Positions 35,529-45,299 of a DNA stretch of 64,000 nt are shown here, one piece after another. The translations under genes were made by a program, and so were the position numbers. Below the pieces are notes generated by a model. That model searched no databases and was not told the origin of the DNA. It worked only from the letters and a program-made list of their open reading frames with translations. The first letter of the stretch is position 1. Each line of letters opens with the position of its first letter. The stretch is from Afipia sp. GAS231 (GTDB taxonomy: Bacteria > Pseudomonadota > Alphaproteobacteria > Rhizobiales > Xanthobacteraceae), in contig NZ_LT629703.1 of NCBI RefSeq assembly GCF_900103365.1, positions 2,542,001 through 2,606,000 of the forward strand, written 5' to 3'.

Positions 35529-38500
35529 ATGAACTTTGCGGAATTTCAGTTGCAGGCCTCAGGCGATCCGCGATTGGCGGCCTATGCGGCGAGCCCCCTG
35601 CCTGCCTGGTTGTGGTCGTCTGACGGCACGCGAATCCTGTGGGCCAATCCGGCCGGCGCCGGCGTGTTCGGTGCGGCCGATGGTGCCGCGCTTGCGAACC
35701 GGATTTTCGGGCCGGCCGACCGGCATCGCCGTCAGGTCGCGCGACTTGCCGGCCGCGTGTCGGCGGGCGGCGCTATCCGGCTGGAGCGGGTGCAGGGCTT
35801 TGGTGCAGCACCCGGCATGCTCGCGACCTGCGGTTATCAGCGGATCGATTTTCACGACGGCAGTCACGGCCTTCTGATTGCCGCCAGCGCGCCGCCGATG
35901 CTGCGCGAACGGCCTGTCGCCGCGACCGAGCGCGAGGCCAAACCTGCCGAGTCACCCGCCGTCGCCGAAGCGGCGCCATTGCCGGCGGCACAACCTGCAG
36001 CGGACGCCGGGCAACATTCGCCGTCGCAGCCGCCAATCAAAACACAGACTGAGTTTGCGCTGTTCGACGCCTTTGCCGAGCCACCGGCGACGCCCGCTGC
36101 CGAGCCGACGATTGTGGACGAACGGCCCGAGCCCGATCTGGAAAGCGTGCTGCAATTCGATCTGCCGCATGTCGAAGCCACGCCGCGCGAGCCGCACGCT
36201 GAAGCGTTGCCGGAAGTAACGCCCGCGATCGACGCGCATGCGCACGAGCCATCGCCCACCATCGAAGCCGTTGCCGGCGAACCATTGCCTGCCCCGCAGC
36301 GGCTGCCGCTGCGCTTCACGTGGCAGGTCGATCAGGACGATCGTTTCACGCTGACGTCTGACGAATTCATCCGCCTGATCGGGCCGCACACCGCCGCTTT
36401 CCTTGGCCGGCCGTGGCACGAGATCGCCGCAACGTTCGGCCTCGATCCCGACGGCCAGGTGACCAAGGCGCTCGCGACCCGCGCGACCTGGAGCGGCATC
36501 ACGCTGAACTGGCCGGTCGACGGCGGCGGCCGGCTGTTGGTCGAATTGTCGGGGCTGCCGGTGTTCGATGCCGCGCGGAATTTCTACGGCTACCGCGGCT
36601 TCGGCGTCTGCCGCGATATTGACGGCCTCACCCGGCTGGCGGCCGGGCGCGACCATCCACCGCCCGCGAGCTTGGCCCCGCCGCCGCCATGGTCGGCGGA
36701 TATCGACCAGGCGGGCCCTGCGCCGGACGTGCCACCGAACGACATCCGGGCGGAAGATTCTCCCGACCCGACCGCCGTTGCGTCACCTTCGTTTGCAAAA
36801 TTGCCTGACGAGAGTGCGACCGAGACTTCACAGCAAACCGATTTGGACCCCCCCGTGGAACCTCCTGAGGATACGCGCACGGAAACGCCGGCGGACACAT
36901 CAGCGGAAATTCCGATGGAAACGCCCGTGGAGACGCCGAAGAACGTGTTGCCGTTCCGCCCGCCTGGCGACGCCAAGCCGCCGTCGTTGACCCCGGTCGA
37001 AAACAGCGCCTTCAACGAGCTGGCCCGGCAATTGTCGGCGCGGCTCGACACCGATGGCACCGAAACACCCGATGGCACCGGCTTCGACGATACCGTCGTC
37101 GAGAAGCCCGCACCGGTGGCAATGTACGAAGCACCGGCCGCCGAGACCCCCGAATGGCTGGCGCCGTCCGAGCCGCCCGCGCGCGGCGAAGCCCGGCGCG
37201 ACAAGCCGCTGCTCGATCTGTTGCCGGTCGGCATCCTGATCTACCGGCTCGATCGCCTGCTCTATGCCAATTCGGCCTTCCTGACCCAGATGGGCTATCC
37301 CAGTCTGCATGCGCTGGAGGATGCCGGCGGCCTCGACGCGCTCTATGTCGAGCCCGGCGTCTCCAACGCCTCCTCGACATCGGACACCGGCACGCCGGTG
37401 ACGATTTCCGCAAGCCAGCCGTCGGATGCGCATGCACCGCCGGCGGCGGCCGACGCCCGCCTCTACACGATTTCCTGGGACGGCGATTCCGCGCTGGCGC
37501 TGATCTTCTCCGGCACCCGCCATGAGGGCGAGGCGGTCGCGGCTGCGATCGCGCAGGCAAATCCTGTTGAGGCGAGCCCGGTTCAGGCAAGCCCCGTCGT
37601 CGAAGCGCTGGTTGCCGTACCACCTGTCGTCGACGAACCCTCGCCGGTCGGCCACGCCGACTCCGAGGAGCTCGGCGCCATCCTCGACACCACGACTGAG
37701 GGCATCGTGATGTTCGACGCCGAGGGCAATATCAATTCGGCCAACCGCAGCGCCGAGGCGCTGTTCGGCCGTGACGGCGACGAACTCGCCCGCTGCAACC
37801 TGGCCGACCTGTTCGCGCCGGAGAGCCGGCATGCGGTGTTCGACTATCTGGCCGGCATCAGATCATCCGGCGTCGCCAGCCTGCTCGATCACGGCCGCGA
37901 CGTGCTGGGCCGCGAAAGCAAAGGCGGCATCATCCCGCTGTCGATGACGATGGGCCGCACCCGCGTCGACGGTCCGAATTTCTTCGCCGTGTTCCGCGAC
38001 CTGTCGCAGGCGAGGCAAACCGAAAACGAATTGCGCGAGGCGCGACGGCTGGCCGAGCGCGCCGGCACCGCCAAAGCCGACGTGCTGGCCCGCATCAGCC
38101 ACGAGGTGCGCACGCCGCTCAACGCCATCATCGGCTTTGCCGAAGTGATGATCGGCGAGCGCTTCGGCTCACTCGGCAACGAGCGCTACGTCGAATACAT
38201 GAAGGACATCCGCGCGTCCGGCGAACGCGTGATCGCTGTTATCAACGACCTGTCCGACCTGTCGCGGATCGAAACCGGCAAGCTCGACCTCGCCTTCACC
38301 ACCCAGAACCTGAATGAACTGGTCGAGAGCTGCGTCGCGGTGATGCAGCCGCAGGCCAACCGCGAGCGCATCATCATCCGCACCTCGCTGGCGCACACGC
38401 TGCCGCCGGTTGTCGCCGACGCCCGCGCACTGCGCCAGATCACGCTGAACCTGATCGGTAACTCGATCCATCTCGCCAATGCCGGCGGCCAGGTCATCGT

Positions 38501-38762
38501 CTCGACCGCGCTGTCCGATTTCGGCGAGGTGATGCTCAGGGTTCGCGATACCGGCCACGGCCTCAACGACAACGAAGTCGCTGCCGCGCTTGAGCCGTTC
38601 CGGACATCGGCGCCATCGGATCAAACCTCCGACGGCGGCGTCAGCCTGTCGCTGACCAAGGCGCTGGTCGAAGCCAACCGCGCCAAATTCCAGATCAAGA
38701 CCGGCGGCCGCTCTGGCACCTTGATCGAAGTGGTGTTTCCGCACGCCGTTGCGAAAGCCTGA
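35529..38762 (+). CDS. large PAS sensor histidine kinase
   Basis: 1077 aa from ATG 35529. GTG 35433 would add 32 codons with GC3 near 50%, unlike the body, so I prefer the ATG. The N-terminal third has PAS-like segments (PLPAWLWSSDGTRILWANPAGAGVFG and FTWQVDQDDRFTLTSDEFIRLIG) with long Pro/Ala/Glu-rich linkers between. A later PAS (LGAILDTTTEGIVMFDAEGNINSANRSAEALFG) precedes the HisKA domain, with phosphorylated H858 in ISHEVRTPLNAIIGFAEVM. The HATPase has NLIGNSIHLAN and VRDTGHGLND. No transmembrane segment, so it is cytosolic; the layout resembles PleC/DivL-type cell cycle kinases. No adjacent response regulator. Confidence 0.85.
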   Translation: MNFAEFQLQASGDPRLAAYAASPLPAWLWSSDGTRILWANPAGAGVFGAADGAALANRIFGPADRHRRQVARLAGRVSAGGAIRLERVQGFGAAPGMLATCGYQRIDFHDGSHGLLIAASAPPMLRERPVAATEREAKPAESPAVAEAAPLPAAQPAADAGQHSPSQPPIKTQTEFALFDAFAEPPATPAAEPTIVDERPEPDLESVLQFDLPHVEATPREPHAEALPEVTPAIDAHAHEPSPTIEAVAGEPLPAPQRLPLRFTWQVDQDDRFTLTSDEFIRLIGPHTAAFLGRPWHEIAATFGLDPDGQVTKALATRATWSGITLNWPVDGGGRLLVELSGLPVFDAARNFYGYRGFGVCRDIDGLTRLAAGRDHPPPASLAPPPPWSADIDQAGPAPDVPPNDIRAEDSPDPTAVASPSFAKLPDESATETSQQTDLDPPVEPPEDTRTETPADTSAEIPMETPVETPKNVLPFRPPGDAKPPSLTPVENSAFNELARQLSARLDTDGTETPDGTGFDDTVVEKPAPVAMYEAPAAETPEWLAPSEPPARGEARRDKPLLDLLPVGILIYRLDRLLYANSAFLTQMGYPSLHALEDAGGLDALYVEPGVSNASSTSDTGTPVTISASQPSDAHAPPAAADARLYTISWDGDSALALIFSGTRHEGEAVAAAIAQANPVEASPVQASPVVEALVAVPPVVDEPSPVGHADSEELGAILDTTTEGIVMFDAEGNINSANRSAEALFGRDGDELARCNLADLFAPESRHAVFDYLAGIRSSGVASLLDHGRDVLGRESKGGIIPLSMTMGRTRVDGPNFFAVFRDLSQARQTENELREARRLAERAGTAKADVLARISHEVRTPLNAIIGFAEVMIGERFGSLGNERYVEYMKDIRASGERVIAVINDLSDLSRIETGKLDLAFTTQNLNELVESCVAVMQPQANRERIIIRTSLAHTLPPVVADARALRQITLNLIGNSIHLANAGGQVIVSTALSDFGEVMLRVRDTGHGLNDNEVAAALEPFRTSAPSDQTSDGGVSLSLTKALVEANRAKFQIKTGGRSGTLIEVVFPHAVAKA

Positions 38763-38791
38763 TCGCAGCGGCGGCACGGCAAGATGACCGC

Positions 38792-39586
38792 TCACGCCGG
38801 CGCGGAAAATGTCGCCGGCAGGAAATCGCCGATCACGTCCAGAAATAGTTCCGGCGATTGCAGTTGCGGCACATGGGCGCAGCCCGGGATGATCTCGAGA
38901 TGCGCCTGCGGCAGCAGGCTTGCGAGTTCATGCGACATCGGCGGCGGCGTCGCCTCGTCATGCTCGCCGACCAGCACCAGCACCGGCGACTTCACCTTTC
39001 CAAGCTCGGGCCGGAGGTCGAGGCTCGCCAGCGCGTCGCAGGCGGCACAAAACACATCGAGGTCGGTGCGCAGAAACGCCGCGCGGCGATCGGCCATCAG
39101 GTCGGGATGCGCGGCCTGGAAATCCGGCGCGAACAGACGCCGCATCGCGACGTCCGTGATCGCGGCCAATCCCTTCGCTCTCGAGGCCGCCGCCATGTTG
39201 CGAAAGGCCTCGCGACCCGGCTCGGAAAACGCGGCGCCGCAATCGGCGAGGACAAATTTGCTCGCGATCCCGGGATGGCGGATCGCCATCTGCAGCGCGA
39301 CGAAACCGCCATAGCCGTTGCCGAGCACGATGGCGTCCTTAGCGGGCGCGGCGTCCTTGACCGCTTCCGCCATCCGGTCGGCGACCGCAGCCAATCCGCC
39401 GGTTACGGCTTGCGACCGGCCAAAGCCCGGCAGCTCGGGCACGATCACTCGGAACGATTTCGACAGATCCGGGACGATGGCATCGAAGCTGGCGCGGTCC
39501 GACAGCAGCGAGTGGAACAGAAACAAAGGCGGCCCCTCACCGAACTGCGCTGCGTTGACGGTGCCGTTGGCAAAGAGCCTGTCCAT
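38792..39586 (-). CDS. alpha/beta hydrolase fold protein lacking the nucleophile serine
   Basis: 264 aa. PPLFLFHSLLSDRASFDAIVPDL and VIVPELPGFGRSQ open the fold. The nucleophile elbow reads IVLGNGYGGFV, with G91 where the family has serine. The acid (VLVGEHDEATPP) and histidine (IPGCAHVPQLQSPE) are in place. It may be a non-hydrolytic member such as a binding protein, or it may use another residue. Divergent from the GntR gene (142 bp), so it may belong to the same regulon as the island that follows. Confidence 0.85.
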   Translation of the reverse strand: MDRLFANGTVNAAQFGEGPPLFLFHSLLSDRASFDAIVPDLSKSFRVIVPELPGFGRSQAVTGGLAAVADRMAEAVKDAAPAKDAIVLGNGYGGFVALQMAIRHPGIASKFVLADCGAAFSEPGREAFRNMAAASRAKGLAAITDVAMRRLFAPDFQAAHPDLMADRRAAFLRTDLDVFCAACDALASLDLRPELGKVKSPVLVLVGEHDEATPPPMSHELASLLPQAHLEIIPGCAHVPQLQSPELFLDVIGDFLPATFSAPA

Positions 39587-39728
39587 TCGGTCTCACTTTC
39601 ATGAATTCGGGCGCCTTTTAGCGCGCAATCCATGGATTGATAAATCAAAACGCACATAATTCAAGCCTTTAGGCCTTGACGTGATATTTCACGACTGCAA
39701 GATAGAGAGAATCTGAGAAGGAATTTCG

Positions 39729-40379
39729 ATGCTTTTACGCGATAATGTCTACGAGAGCCTACGGTCTGATATCCTGACCTGTCACTTTGCACCGGGCGAT
39801 GATATGCGCGAGCAGGATCTCGCCGAGCGTTATGCCGTCAGCCGGCAACCGGTGCGGGAAGCGTTGCTGCGGCTGGAGCGCGAGCATCTCGTCACCGTGC
39901 AGCCGCGCCAGGGCTATCGCGTCAACCCGATCTCGCTTGCCGATGCCCGCGACCTGCTGCGGTTTCGGCTGGCGCTGGAGCCGGCCTGCGTCAATGAGGC
40001 AATCGAGAACGCGAGCGACGACGTGTTGAAGTCGCTGAACGAATTCCGCCGCTTTGCCGGCAACCATGAAGACTTCATCGCCTATAACCGCGCCTTTCAT
40101 TCGGCGCTGGCACACGCCTCCGGCAACCGCCGCATGGCGGCAGCCTTGTGCGACCTGATCGGACAGGCCGACCGGCTGGTCCGCGTCAGCGTCGCCAACG
40201 TGAAAGGCCACGATCCGAAGCAACTCGTGGCCGAGCATGTCGCCTTGATCGAGGCGATGCAGCGGCGCGAGGCGCGAACCGCCGCCCGCATCATCAAGGC
40301 GCACATTGCGCAGACCGAAAAGCGGGTGCTGCCGGCGCTGAAGCGCAATGCCGTCATCGTCGACGGGAGAGAAGCATGA
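39729..40379 (+). CDS. GntR family (FCD) regulator
   Basis: 216 aa. The winged helix is LRSDILTCHFAPGDDMREQDLAERYAVSRQPVREALLRLEREHLV; the FCD ligand domain follows (RFRLALEPACVNEAIENASDDV, FHSALAHASGNRRMAAALCDLIGQ). FadR-subfamily regulators respond to organic acids. It overlaps the aldehyde dehydrogenase by ATGA, so it heads that operon and probably controls it and the divergent hydrolase. Confidence 0.92.
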   Translation: MLLRDNVYESLRSDILTCHFAPGDDMREQDLAERYAVSRQPVREALLRLEREHLVTVQPRQGYRVNPISLADARDLLRFRLALEPACVNEAIENASDDVLKSLNEFRRFAGNHEDFIAYNRAFHSALAHASGNRRMAAALCDLIGQADRLVRVSVANVKGHDPKQLVAEHVALIEAMQRREARTAARIIKAHIAQTEKRVLPALKRNAVIVDGREA

Positions 40380-41905
40380 ACGTCCCCTCAAAATCCGCCG
40401 CCATCGATGTGGAAATCCACGGCAATTTCGTCGACGGCCGCGAGGTCGAGGCCGGCGCCGGCGAAATGCTGGATGTGCGCAATCCCGCCACCGGCGACGT
40501 CATTGTCCGCATTCCGAATTCGACCGCTGCTGATATCGACCGCGCCATGAAGAGCGCGCGGGCGGCCTTCGAAGGCAAGGCGTGGGGTGGCATGGATGTC
40601 CGTGCCCGCGCGCGGCTGGTCAATCGCCTCGCCGACGCCTTCGAGGCCAATCTCGACACGCTGTACCGGCTGGAGACGCTCAACAACGGCCGCCCTGTCA
40701 ACGAGACCCGCGCGCAACTGTCGCGGCTGCCGGATTTCTTCCGCTACTTCGCCGGCGTGGCGCTGGCACGCCGCGATTCCGTGATTCCGGTCGAAGGCGC
40801 GTATTTGAACTATACGCTGCGCACGCCGATCGGCATCGTCGCCAACTGCACGCCGTTCAACCATCCCCTGATGATCCTGTGCAAGTCGCTGGCCGCCGTA
40901 CTCGCGACCGGCTGCGTCACCGTGGTCAAGCCGTCGGAATACACCCCGCTGACGACGCTGAAGCTGGCGCAAATTTTTACCGAGGCCGGACTGCCGCCGG
41001 GCGTGTTCAACATCGTGCTCGGACTCGGGCAGTCAGCCGGCAAGATGCTGGCCGAACACCCTGACATCAACAAGCTGGTGTTGACCGGCGGCACCGAGGC
41101 CGGCCGCATCGCCGGGGGTGCGGCGGCAAAAGTGTTCGCGCATCAGACCATGGAGCTTGGCGGCAAGACGCCGGTCATGGTGTTCGACGATTTCGATGTC
41201 GAGCGCGCGGTCAACTACGCCGCGTTCGGCGCCTTCATCGGCGCCGGCCAGACCTGCGTCTGCGCCTCGCGCCACATCGTGCAGGCCACGATCTACGACG
41301 AATTCGTCGAGAAACTGAAGACGAAGACGCAAAGCATCCGCATCGGCGACCCCTTCGATCCCGCGACGCAACTCGGTCCGGTGATCTCGGCGCGGCAGCG
41401 CGACCGCGTGCTGACCTATTCGCGCTTCGGCCAGGACGACGGCGCGCGGCTGGTGACCGGCGGCGTCGCCGCCAAGGTGCCCGGACACGACAACGGCTAT
41501 TTCGTCGAACCGACTGTCTTTGCCGACGTGAAATCCGACATGCGCATCTTCCAGGCGGAAGTGTTCGGCCCGTTCACGTCCGTTACCCGGTTCACCGACG
41601 AGGCCGAGGCGCTGCGCCTCGCCAATGACTCTCCGTTCGGCCTTGCCGCTGCGATCCGCACCCGAGATGTCGGCCGCGCCCATCGGGTGGCGTCGGCAGT
41701 CAAGGCCGGCATCGTCTGGATCAACGACCATCACCGCCTCGACCCGGCATCGCCCTGGGGCGGCGTCGGCGATAGCGGCATCGGGCGCGAATGCGGCACC
41801 GAGAGCTTTGACGATCATTTCAACACCAAGAGCGTGATGGTCGCGACACATGACCAGCCGTTCGACTGGTACCGCGACACGGCAACGCAACGACGACTGA
41901 ATTAA
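40376..41905 (+). CDS. aldehyde dehydrogenase
   Basis: 509 aa from ATG 40376, coupled to gntR by a 4-bp overlap. NAD(P)-binding GDVIVRIPNSTAADIDRAM near the start, TPFNHPLMILCKSLAAVLATGCVTVVKPSEYTPLTT, catalytic Glu in MELGGKTPVMVF and Cys in GAGQTCVCASRHIV, and the C-terminal GIVWINDHHRLDPASPWGGVGDSGIGRECG. It oxidises an aldehyde to an acid. It differs enough from succinate-semialdehyde dehydrogenase that the substrate is open. The MFS gene follows 65 bp later. Confidence 0.93.
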   Translation: MNVPSKSAAIDVEIHGNFVDGREVEAGAGEMLDVRNPATGDVIVRIPNSTAADIDRAMKSARAAFEGKAWGGMDVRARARLVNRLADAFEANLDTLYRLETLNNGRPVNETRAQLSRLPDFFRYFAGVALARRDSVIPVEGAYLNYTLRTPIGIVANCTPFNHPLMILCKSLAAVLATGCVTVVKPSEYTPLTTLKLAQIFTEAGLPPGVFNIVLGLGQSAGKMLAEHPDINKLVLTGGTEAGRIAGGAAAKVFAHQTMELGGKTPVMVFDDFDVERAVNYAAFGAFIGAGQTCVCASRHIVQATIYDEFVEKLKTKTQSIRIGDPFDPATQLGPVISARQRDRVLTYSRFGQDDGARLVTGGVAAKVPGHDNGYFVEPTVFADVKSDMRIFQAEVFGPFTSVTRFTDEAEALRLANDSPFGLAAAIRTRDVGRAHRVASAVKAGIVWINDHHRLDPASPWGGVGDSGIGRECGTESFDDHFNTKSVMVATHDQPFDWYRDTATQRRLN

Positions 41906-41970
41906 CGGGAATCAACGGCTACACCGGTCCCAGAGAAGACCGGCGCCGCATACAAAGGGGGAAACTTGTT

Positions 41971-43317
41971 ATGGCTGACGCAGTAAACGCCGGCGCGCGT
42001 CTCGACCGGCTGCCGATCTCGTCGTTTCACTACCGGATTTTCTGGCTGGTCGGCGCCGGCATGTTTTTCGACGGCTACGATCTCTATATCGCTGGCGGCG
42101 TGCTGGCCTCGACGGTGCAGTCCAAATTCTCGACGGTCCCGGAAAACCTGCAATTCATTTCGCTGACCTTTGTCGGCATGACGCTGGGCGCGCTGATCAC
42201 CGGATTTGTCGGCGACAGGATGGGCCGGCGGTTCACCTATCAGATCAACCTCCTGATCTTCGGGCTGGCGTCGCTGGCGGCGGCTTTCGCCCAGGACATG
42301 AACCAGTTGATCGCGTGCCGTTTCGTGCAGGGCCTCGGGCTCGGCGCCGAAATCGTCGTCGGCTATTCGACGCTGACCGAATTCGTTCCGCCGAAGACGC
42401 GCGGGCGCTGGCTGTCGATGATGGCCTTCATCGTGGTTGCCGGATTTCCGGTGACCGCCCTGCTTGGCTATTTCATCATCCCGGCCTTTGGATGGCGTCC
42501 GATGTTCGTCATTGCCGGTATCGGCTCGCTCATCGTCTGGTATCTGCGCAAGAACCTGCCGGAGTCGCCACGCTGGCTTGAATCGCAAGGCCGCGCCGCG
42601 GAAGCCGAAGCCCTGATGCAATCCATCGAAACCGAATCCGCCGCCGGCGGAACGCTGCCGCCGGTGGTGGTACCGGCCGCGGTGCCACAGGTGGCCGCAA
42701 TGGACATGCTGAAGCCGCCGCTGCTGCAGCGCCTGATCGTGGGGTCCTGGGTCCTGATCACGATCAATACATTGATCTTCGGCTTCGTGATCTTCCTGCC
42801 GCAGTTTTTCCTGCGCCAGGGACTGACCATCACCAATTCGCTCGCCTATACGCTGGTGTTGTCGATCGCATCGGTAGCAGGCTGCGCCGTCGGCGCCTAT
42901 CTGTCCGACGCGATCGGGCGGCGCTGGAGCATCATCGGCGCCTCTGTTGTCACCATCATCAGCGGCTTCATCTACGCCCGCTTCCATGCCGGGGCCGATC
43001 CGGCCGTGGTGCTGAGCGTCGGGTTCATCCTGATCGTCGCGATCTATGTTCAGACCGCGATCCTGTTCGGGGTCTATACGCCGGAACTGTTCCCGACCGA
43101 GATCAGATTGCGCGCCAACGGCATTTGCAACACGTTCGGACGCGGTGCGACCGTGGTCTCGCCCTTCATCGTCGGTGCCCTGATGGCATCCTACCAGTTG
43201 CCGGGCGTGGTCTGGCTGATGATCGGGCTTGTGCTGGTTCAGATCGTGGTGGTGTGGGCCTGGGGCGTGGAACCGCGCAACCGGGGCCTGGAGGAAGTCG
43301 CCACTGCGCAAGGGTGA
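41971..43317 (+). CDS. MFS transporter, aromatic acid/sugar type
   Basis: 448 aa with twelve predicted helices. Conserved DGYDLYIAGGV in helix 1, GDRMGRRFTYQ in loop 2-3, a long central loop (ESQGRAAEAEALMQSIETESAAGG) and RLRANGICNTFGRG in the second half. It resembles the AAHS (aromatic acid:H+ symporter) and sugar porter groups. With the aldehyde dehydrogenase and molybdenum hydroxylase it suggests uptake of an aromatic or organic acid. The start follows a GGGGGAAAC-like site. Confidence 0.88.
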   Translation: MADAVNAGARLDRLPISSFHYRIFWLVGAGMFFDGYDLYIAGGVLASTVQSKFSTVPENLQFISLTFVGMTLGALITGFVGDRMGRRFTYQINLLIFGLASLAAAFAQDMNQLIACRFVQGLGLGAEIVVGYSTLTEFVPPKTRGRWLSMMAFIVVAGFPVTALLGYFIIPAFGWRPMFVIAGIGSLIVWYLRKNLPESPRWLESQGRAAEAEALMQSIETESAAGGTLPPVVVPAAVPQVAAMDMLKPPLLQRLIVGSWVLITINTLIFGFVIFLPQFFLRQGLTITNSLAYTLVLSIASVAGCAVGAYLSDAIGRRWSIIGASVVTIISGFIYARFHAGADPAVVLSVGFILIVAIYVQTAILFGVYTPELFPTEIRLRANGICNTFGRGATVVSPFIVGALMASYQLPGVVWLMIGLVLVQIVVVWAWGVEPRNRGLEEVATAQG

Positions 43318-43345
43318 TGACGGCCAGGAGAAACAGGAACAGTCC

Positions 43346-43386
43346 GTAGGGTGGGCAAAGGCGCTCTTGCGCCGTGCCCACCCTAC
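43346..43386. repeat. palindromic element between MFS and cytochrome genes
   Basis: A perfect 12-bp inverted repeat (GTAGGGTGGGCA and TGCCCACCCTAC) encloses GGCGC-TCTT-GCGCC. It has the form of a common rhizobial intergenic palindrome; it may stop or stabilise the MFS transcript. Confidence 0.85.
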
Positions 43387-43485
43387 AGGAACGCAACGCT
43401 CGATTTCGACTTAGTGAAGCATCCGGAATGCCGCCCGTGATACAACGCGGACGTCAGGGCGGCTCAACAGCAGGTGCGAACTTCA

Positions 43486-44808
43486 ATGGCATCGCCGCGG
43501 ATCATCGGGGGGATCGTTGCGGTTGCCGTGATCGCGGGAGCGATTGCGGCATTCGCCGTTGCATGGCGGCCGGCGATATCAGCCGTCGATCCACCGGCGC
43601 CACAATCGTTCGACAGCGCGCTGGTCAAACGCGGCCGCGATCTGGCGGCGATCGGCAATTGCAACGATTGCCACACCGTGCGCGGCGGAAAAGACTTCGC
43701 CGGCGGCCTGCCGGTGCCGACGCCGTTCGGGATCATCTATTCCTCCAACATCACCCCGGACCCCGAGACCGGCATCGGCCGCTGGCCGGAGGCGGCGTTC
43801 CGACGCGCGATGCAATCGGGCGTCAACCGCGACGGCCAGCATCTCTACCCGACCTTTCCCTATGACCACTTCACCCATGTGACCGATGAGGACGACCGCG
43901 CGCTCTATGCGTATCTGATGACGCGGCGGCCGGTTCGCGCGTCGGCGCACGAAAACGATCTGGCATTTCCGTTCAACCAGCGCATCGCGGTCGCGGGCTG
44001 GAAAGTGCTGTTCCTGCGCCACGGCACGTACCAGCCTGATCCGGCGCAAAGCGCGGAATGGAATCGCGGTGCCTATCTGGTCGAAGGCCTGGCGCATTGC
44101 GGCGCCTGCCACACGCCGCGCAATGCGCTCGGCGCGGAAAAAACCCAGGCCTCATTTGCGGGCGGCGATGTCGACAACTGGCACGCTTACGCCATCAACG
44201 GCCAGTCGTCGGCGCCGGTGCCGTGGGATGCGGAAGCACTGTTCAGATATCTGCGGCAAGGCTGGCATCCCGATCACGGCGTCGCGCGCGGTCCGATGGC
44301 CGAGGTCGTCAGCAATCTGTCCGAGGTGCCCGAGAGCGATGTCCGCGCCATTGCGACCTATATGGCCAGCGTGTTCGGCGCACCGACGCTGGAGCGCAAA
44401 CGCCGCGGCGATGAGGTGCTGGCGCGGGCCAGTTCCGGCTCCCCACTACCGGCCAATGGCGGCGCCACGTCAGGCGCGCAGATCTATGCCGCAGCTTGTG
44501 CCGGATGCCATGCTACCGACCGGGCACCGCCGTTTGGCGGCATCAATCTTGCGCTCTCGACCGCCCTCACCGGCCCCGACGCGCGCAACGCCGCCAACAT
44601 CGTGCTGTCAGGCATTCGTCCGACCGCCGGCGAGCGCAGCCCGATCATGCCCGGCTTTGCCGACAGCATGAGCGACGGCCAGATCGCAGCGGTGCTGGAT
44701 TATTTGCGCACGCGCCTCAGTAACGCGCCGCCATGGACCAACACCGCCGACATCGTCCGCGATATCAGACGAATCCAGACCGTATTGCTGCAGCGAGATC
44801 AGCCATGA
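43486..44808 (+). CDS. triheme cytochrome c, electron acceptor of the molybdenum hydroxylase
   Basis: 440 aa from ATG 43486. An N-terminal hydrophobic segment (IIGGIVAVAVIAGAIAAFAVAW) is an anchor or signal. Three CXXCH haem sites: CNDCHTVRG near residue 60, CGACHTPRN near 205, and CAGCHATDR near 340. This matches the triheme subunits of membrane alcohol and aldehyde dehydrogenases. ATGA-type overlap with the 2Fe-2S gene. It passes electrons from the molybdenum subunits to the respiratory chain. Confidence 0.93.
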   Translation: MASPRIIGGIVAVAVIAGAIAAFAVAWRPAISAVDPPAPQSFDSALVKRGRDLAAIGNCNDCHTVRGGKDFAGGLPVPTPFGIIYSSNITPDPETGIGRWPEAAFRRAMQSGVNRDGQHLYPTFPYDHFTHVTDEDDRALYAYLMTRRPVRASAHENDLAFPFNQRIAVAGWKVLFLRHGTYQPDPAQSAEWNRGAYLVEGLAHCGACHTPRNALGAEKTQASFAGGDVDNWHAYAINGQSSAPVPWDAEALFRYLRQGWHPDHGVARGPMAEVVSNLSEVPESDVRAIATYMASVFGAPTLERKRRGDEVLARASSGSPLPANGGATSGAQIYAAACAGCHATDRAPPFGGINLALSTALTGPDARNAANIVLSGIRPTAGERSPIMPGFADSMSDGQIAAVLDYLRTRLSNAPPWTNTADIVRDIRRIQTVLLQRDQP

Positions 44809-45299
44809 TGACATTGAAGGTCAATGGTCAGGACCACCCCATCGATGCCGATCCGGATACGCCACTGCTTTATGTGCTGCGCGAAGATTTGAAGCTCAAC
44901 GCCGCCAAGTTCGGCTGCGGGCTCGGCCAGTGCGGCGCCTGCACCGTGATCGTCGACGGCAAGGCGGTATTATCCTGCGTGACGCCGCTGCTGCTCTTGG
45001 AAGGCAAGAAGGTGACCACGCTTGAGGGCCTCGGCACGGTGGAAACACCGGCGCCGATCCAGCGCGCCTTCATCGAGGAACAGGCGGCGCAGTGCGGCTA
45101 TTGCATCTCCGGCATGGTGATGCGGGCGCAGGCGCTGCTACAGCGCAATTCCAAGCCGACCGACGCCGAGATCAGGGCCGAGCTGCAGCTCAATCTCTGC
45201 CGCTGCGGCACCCATATGCGGATCCTGCGCGCGGTGCATCGCGCCAGCCATCTGATGCAGACCGCCGACGCGTCGCCTGCGCAGAGGAGCACGCCATGA
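44805..45299 (+). CDS. 2Fe-2S subunit of xanthine dehydrogenase family enzyme
   Basis: 164 aa from ATG 44805. The plant-type ferredoxin cluster is CGLGQCGACTVIVDGKAVLSC; the second cluster, in the helical domain, uses CGYCISGMVMRAQALL and LNLCRCGTHMRI. It resembles IorA of isoquinoline 1-oxidoreductase and nicotinate hydroxylase small subunits. The start overlaps the cytochrome stop and the 3' end overlaps the next start by 4 bp. It carries electrons from the molybdenum site to the cytochrome. Confidence 0.94.
   Translation: MMTLKVNGQDHPIDADPDTPLLYVLREDLKLNAAKFGCGLGQCGACTVIVDGKAVLSCVTPLLLLEGKKVTTLEGLGTVETPAPIQRAFIEEQAAQCGYCISGMVMRAQALLQRNSKPTDAEIRAELQLNLCRCGTHMRILRAVHRASHLMQTADASPAQRSTP

Noticed and set aside
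41902-43311. 469-codon minus-strand frame opposite the MFS gene
   Set aside because: Low-complexity Arg/Asp/Gln-rich translation; the plus strand has twelve helices and MFS signatures.
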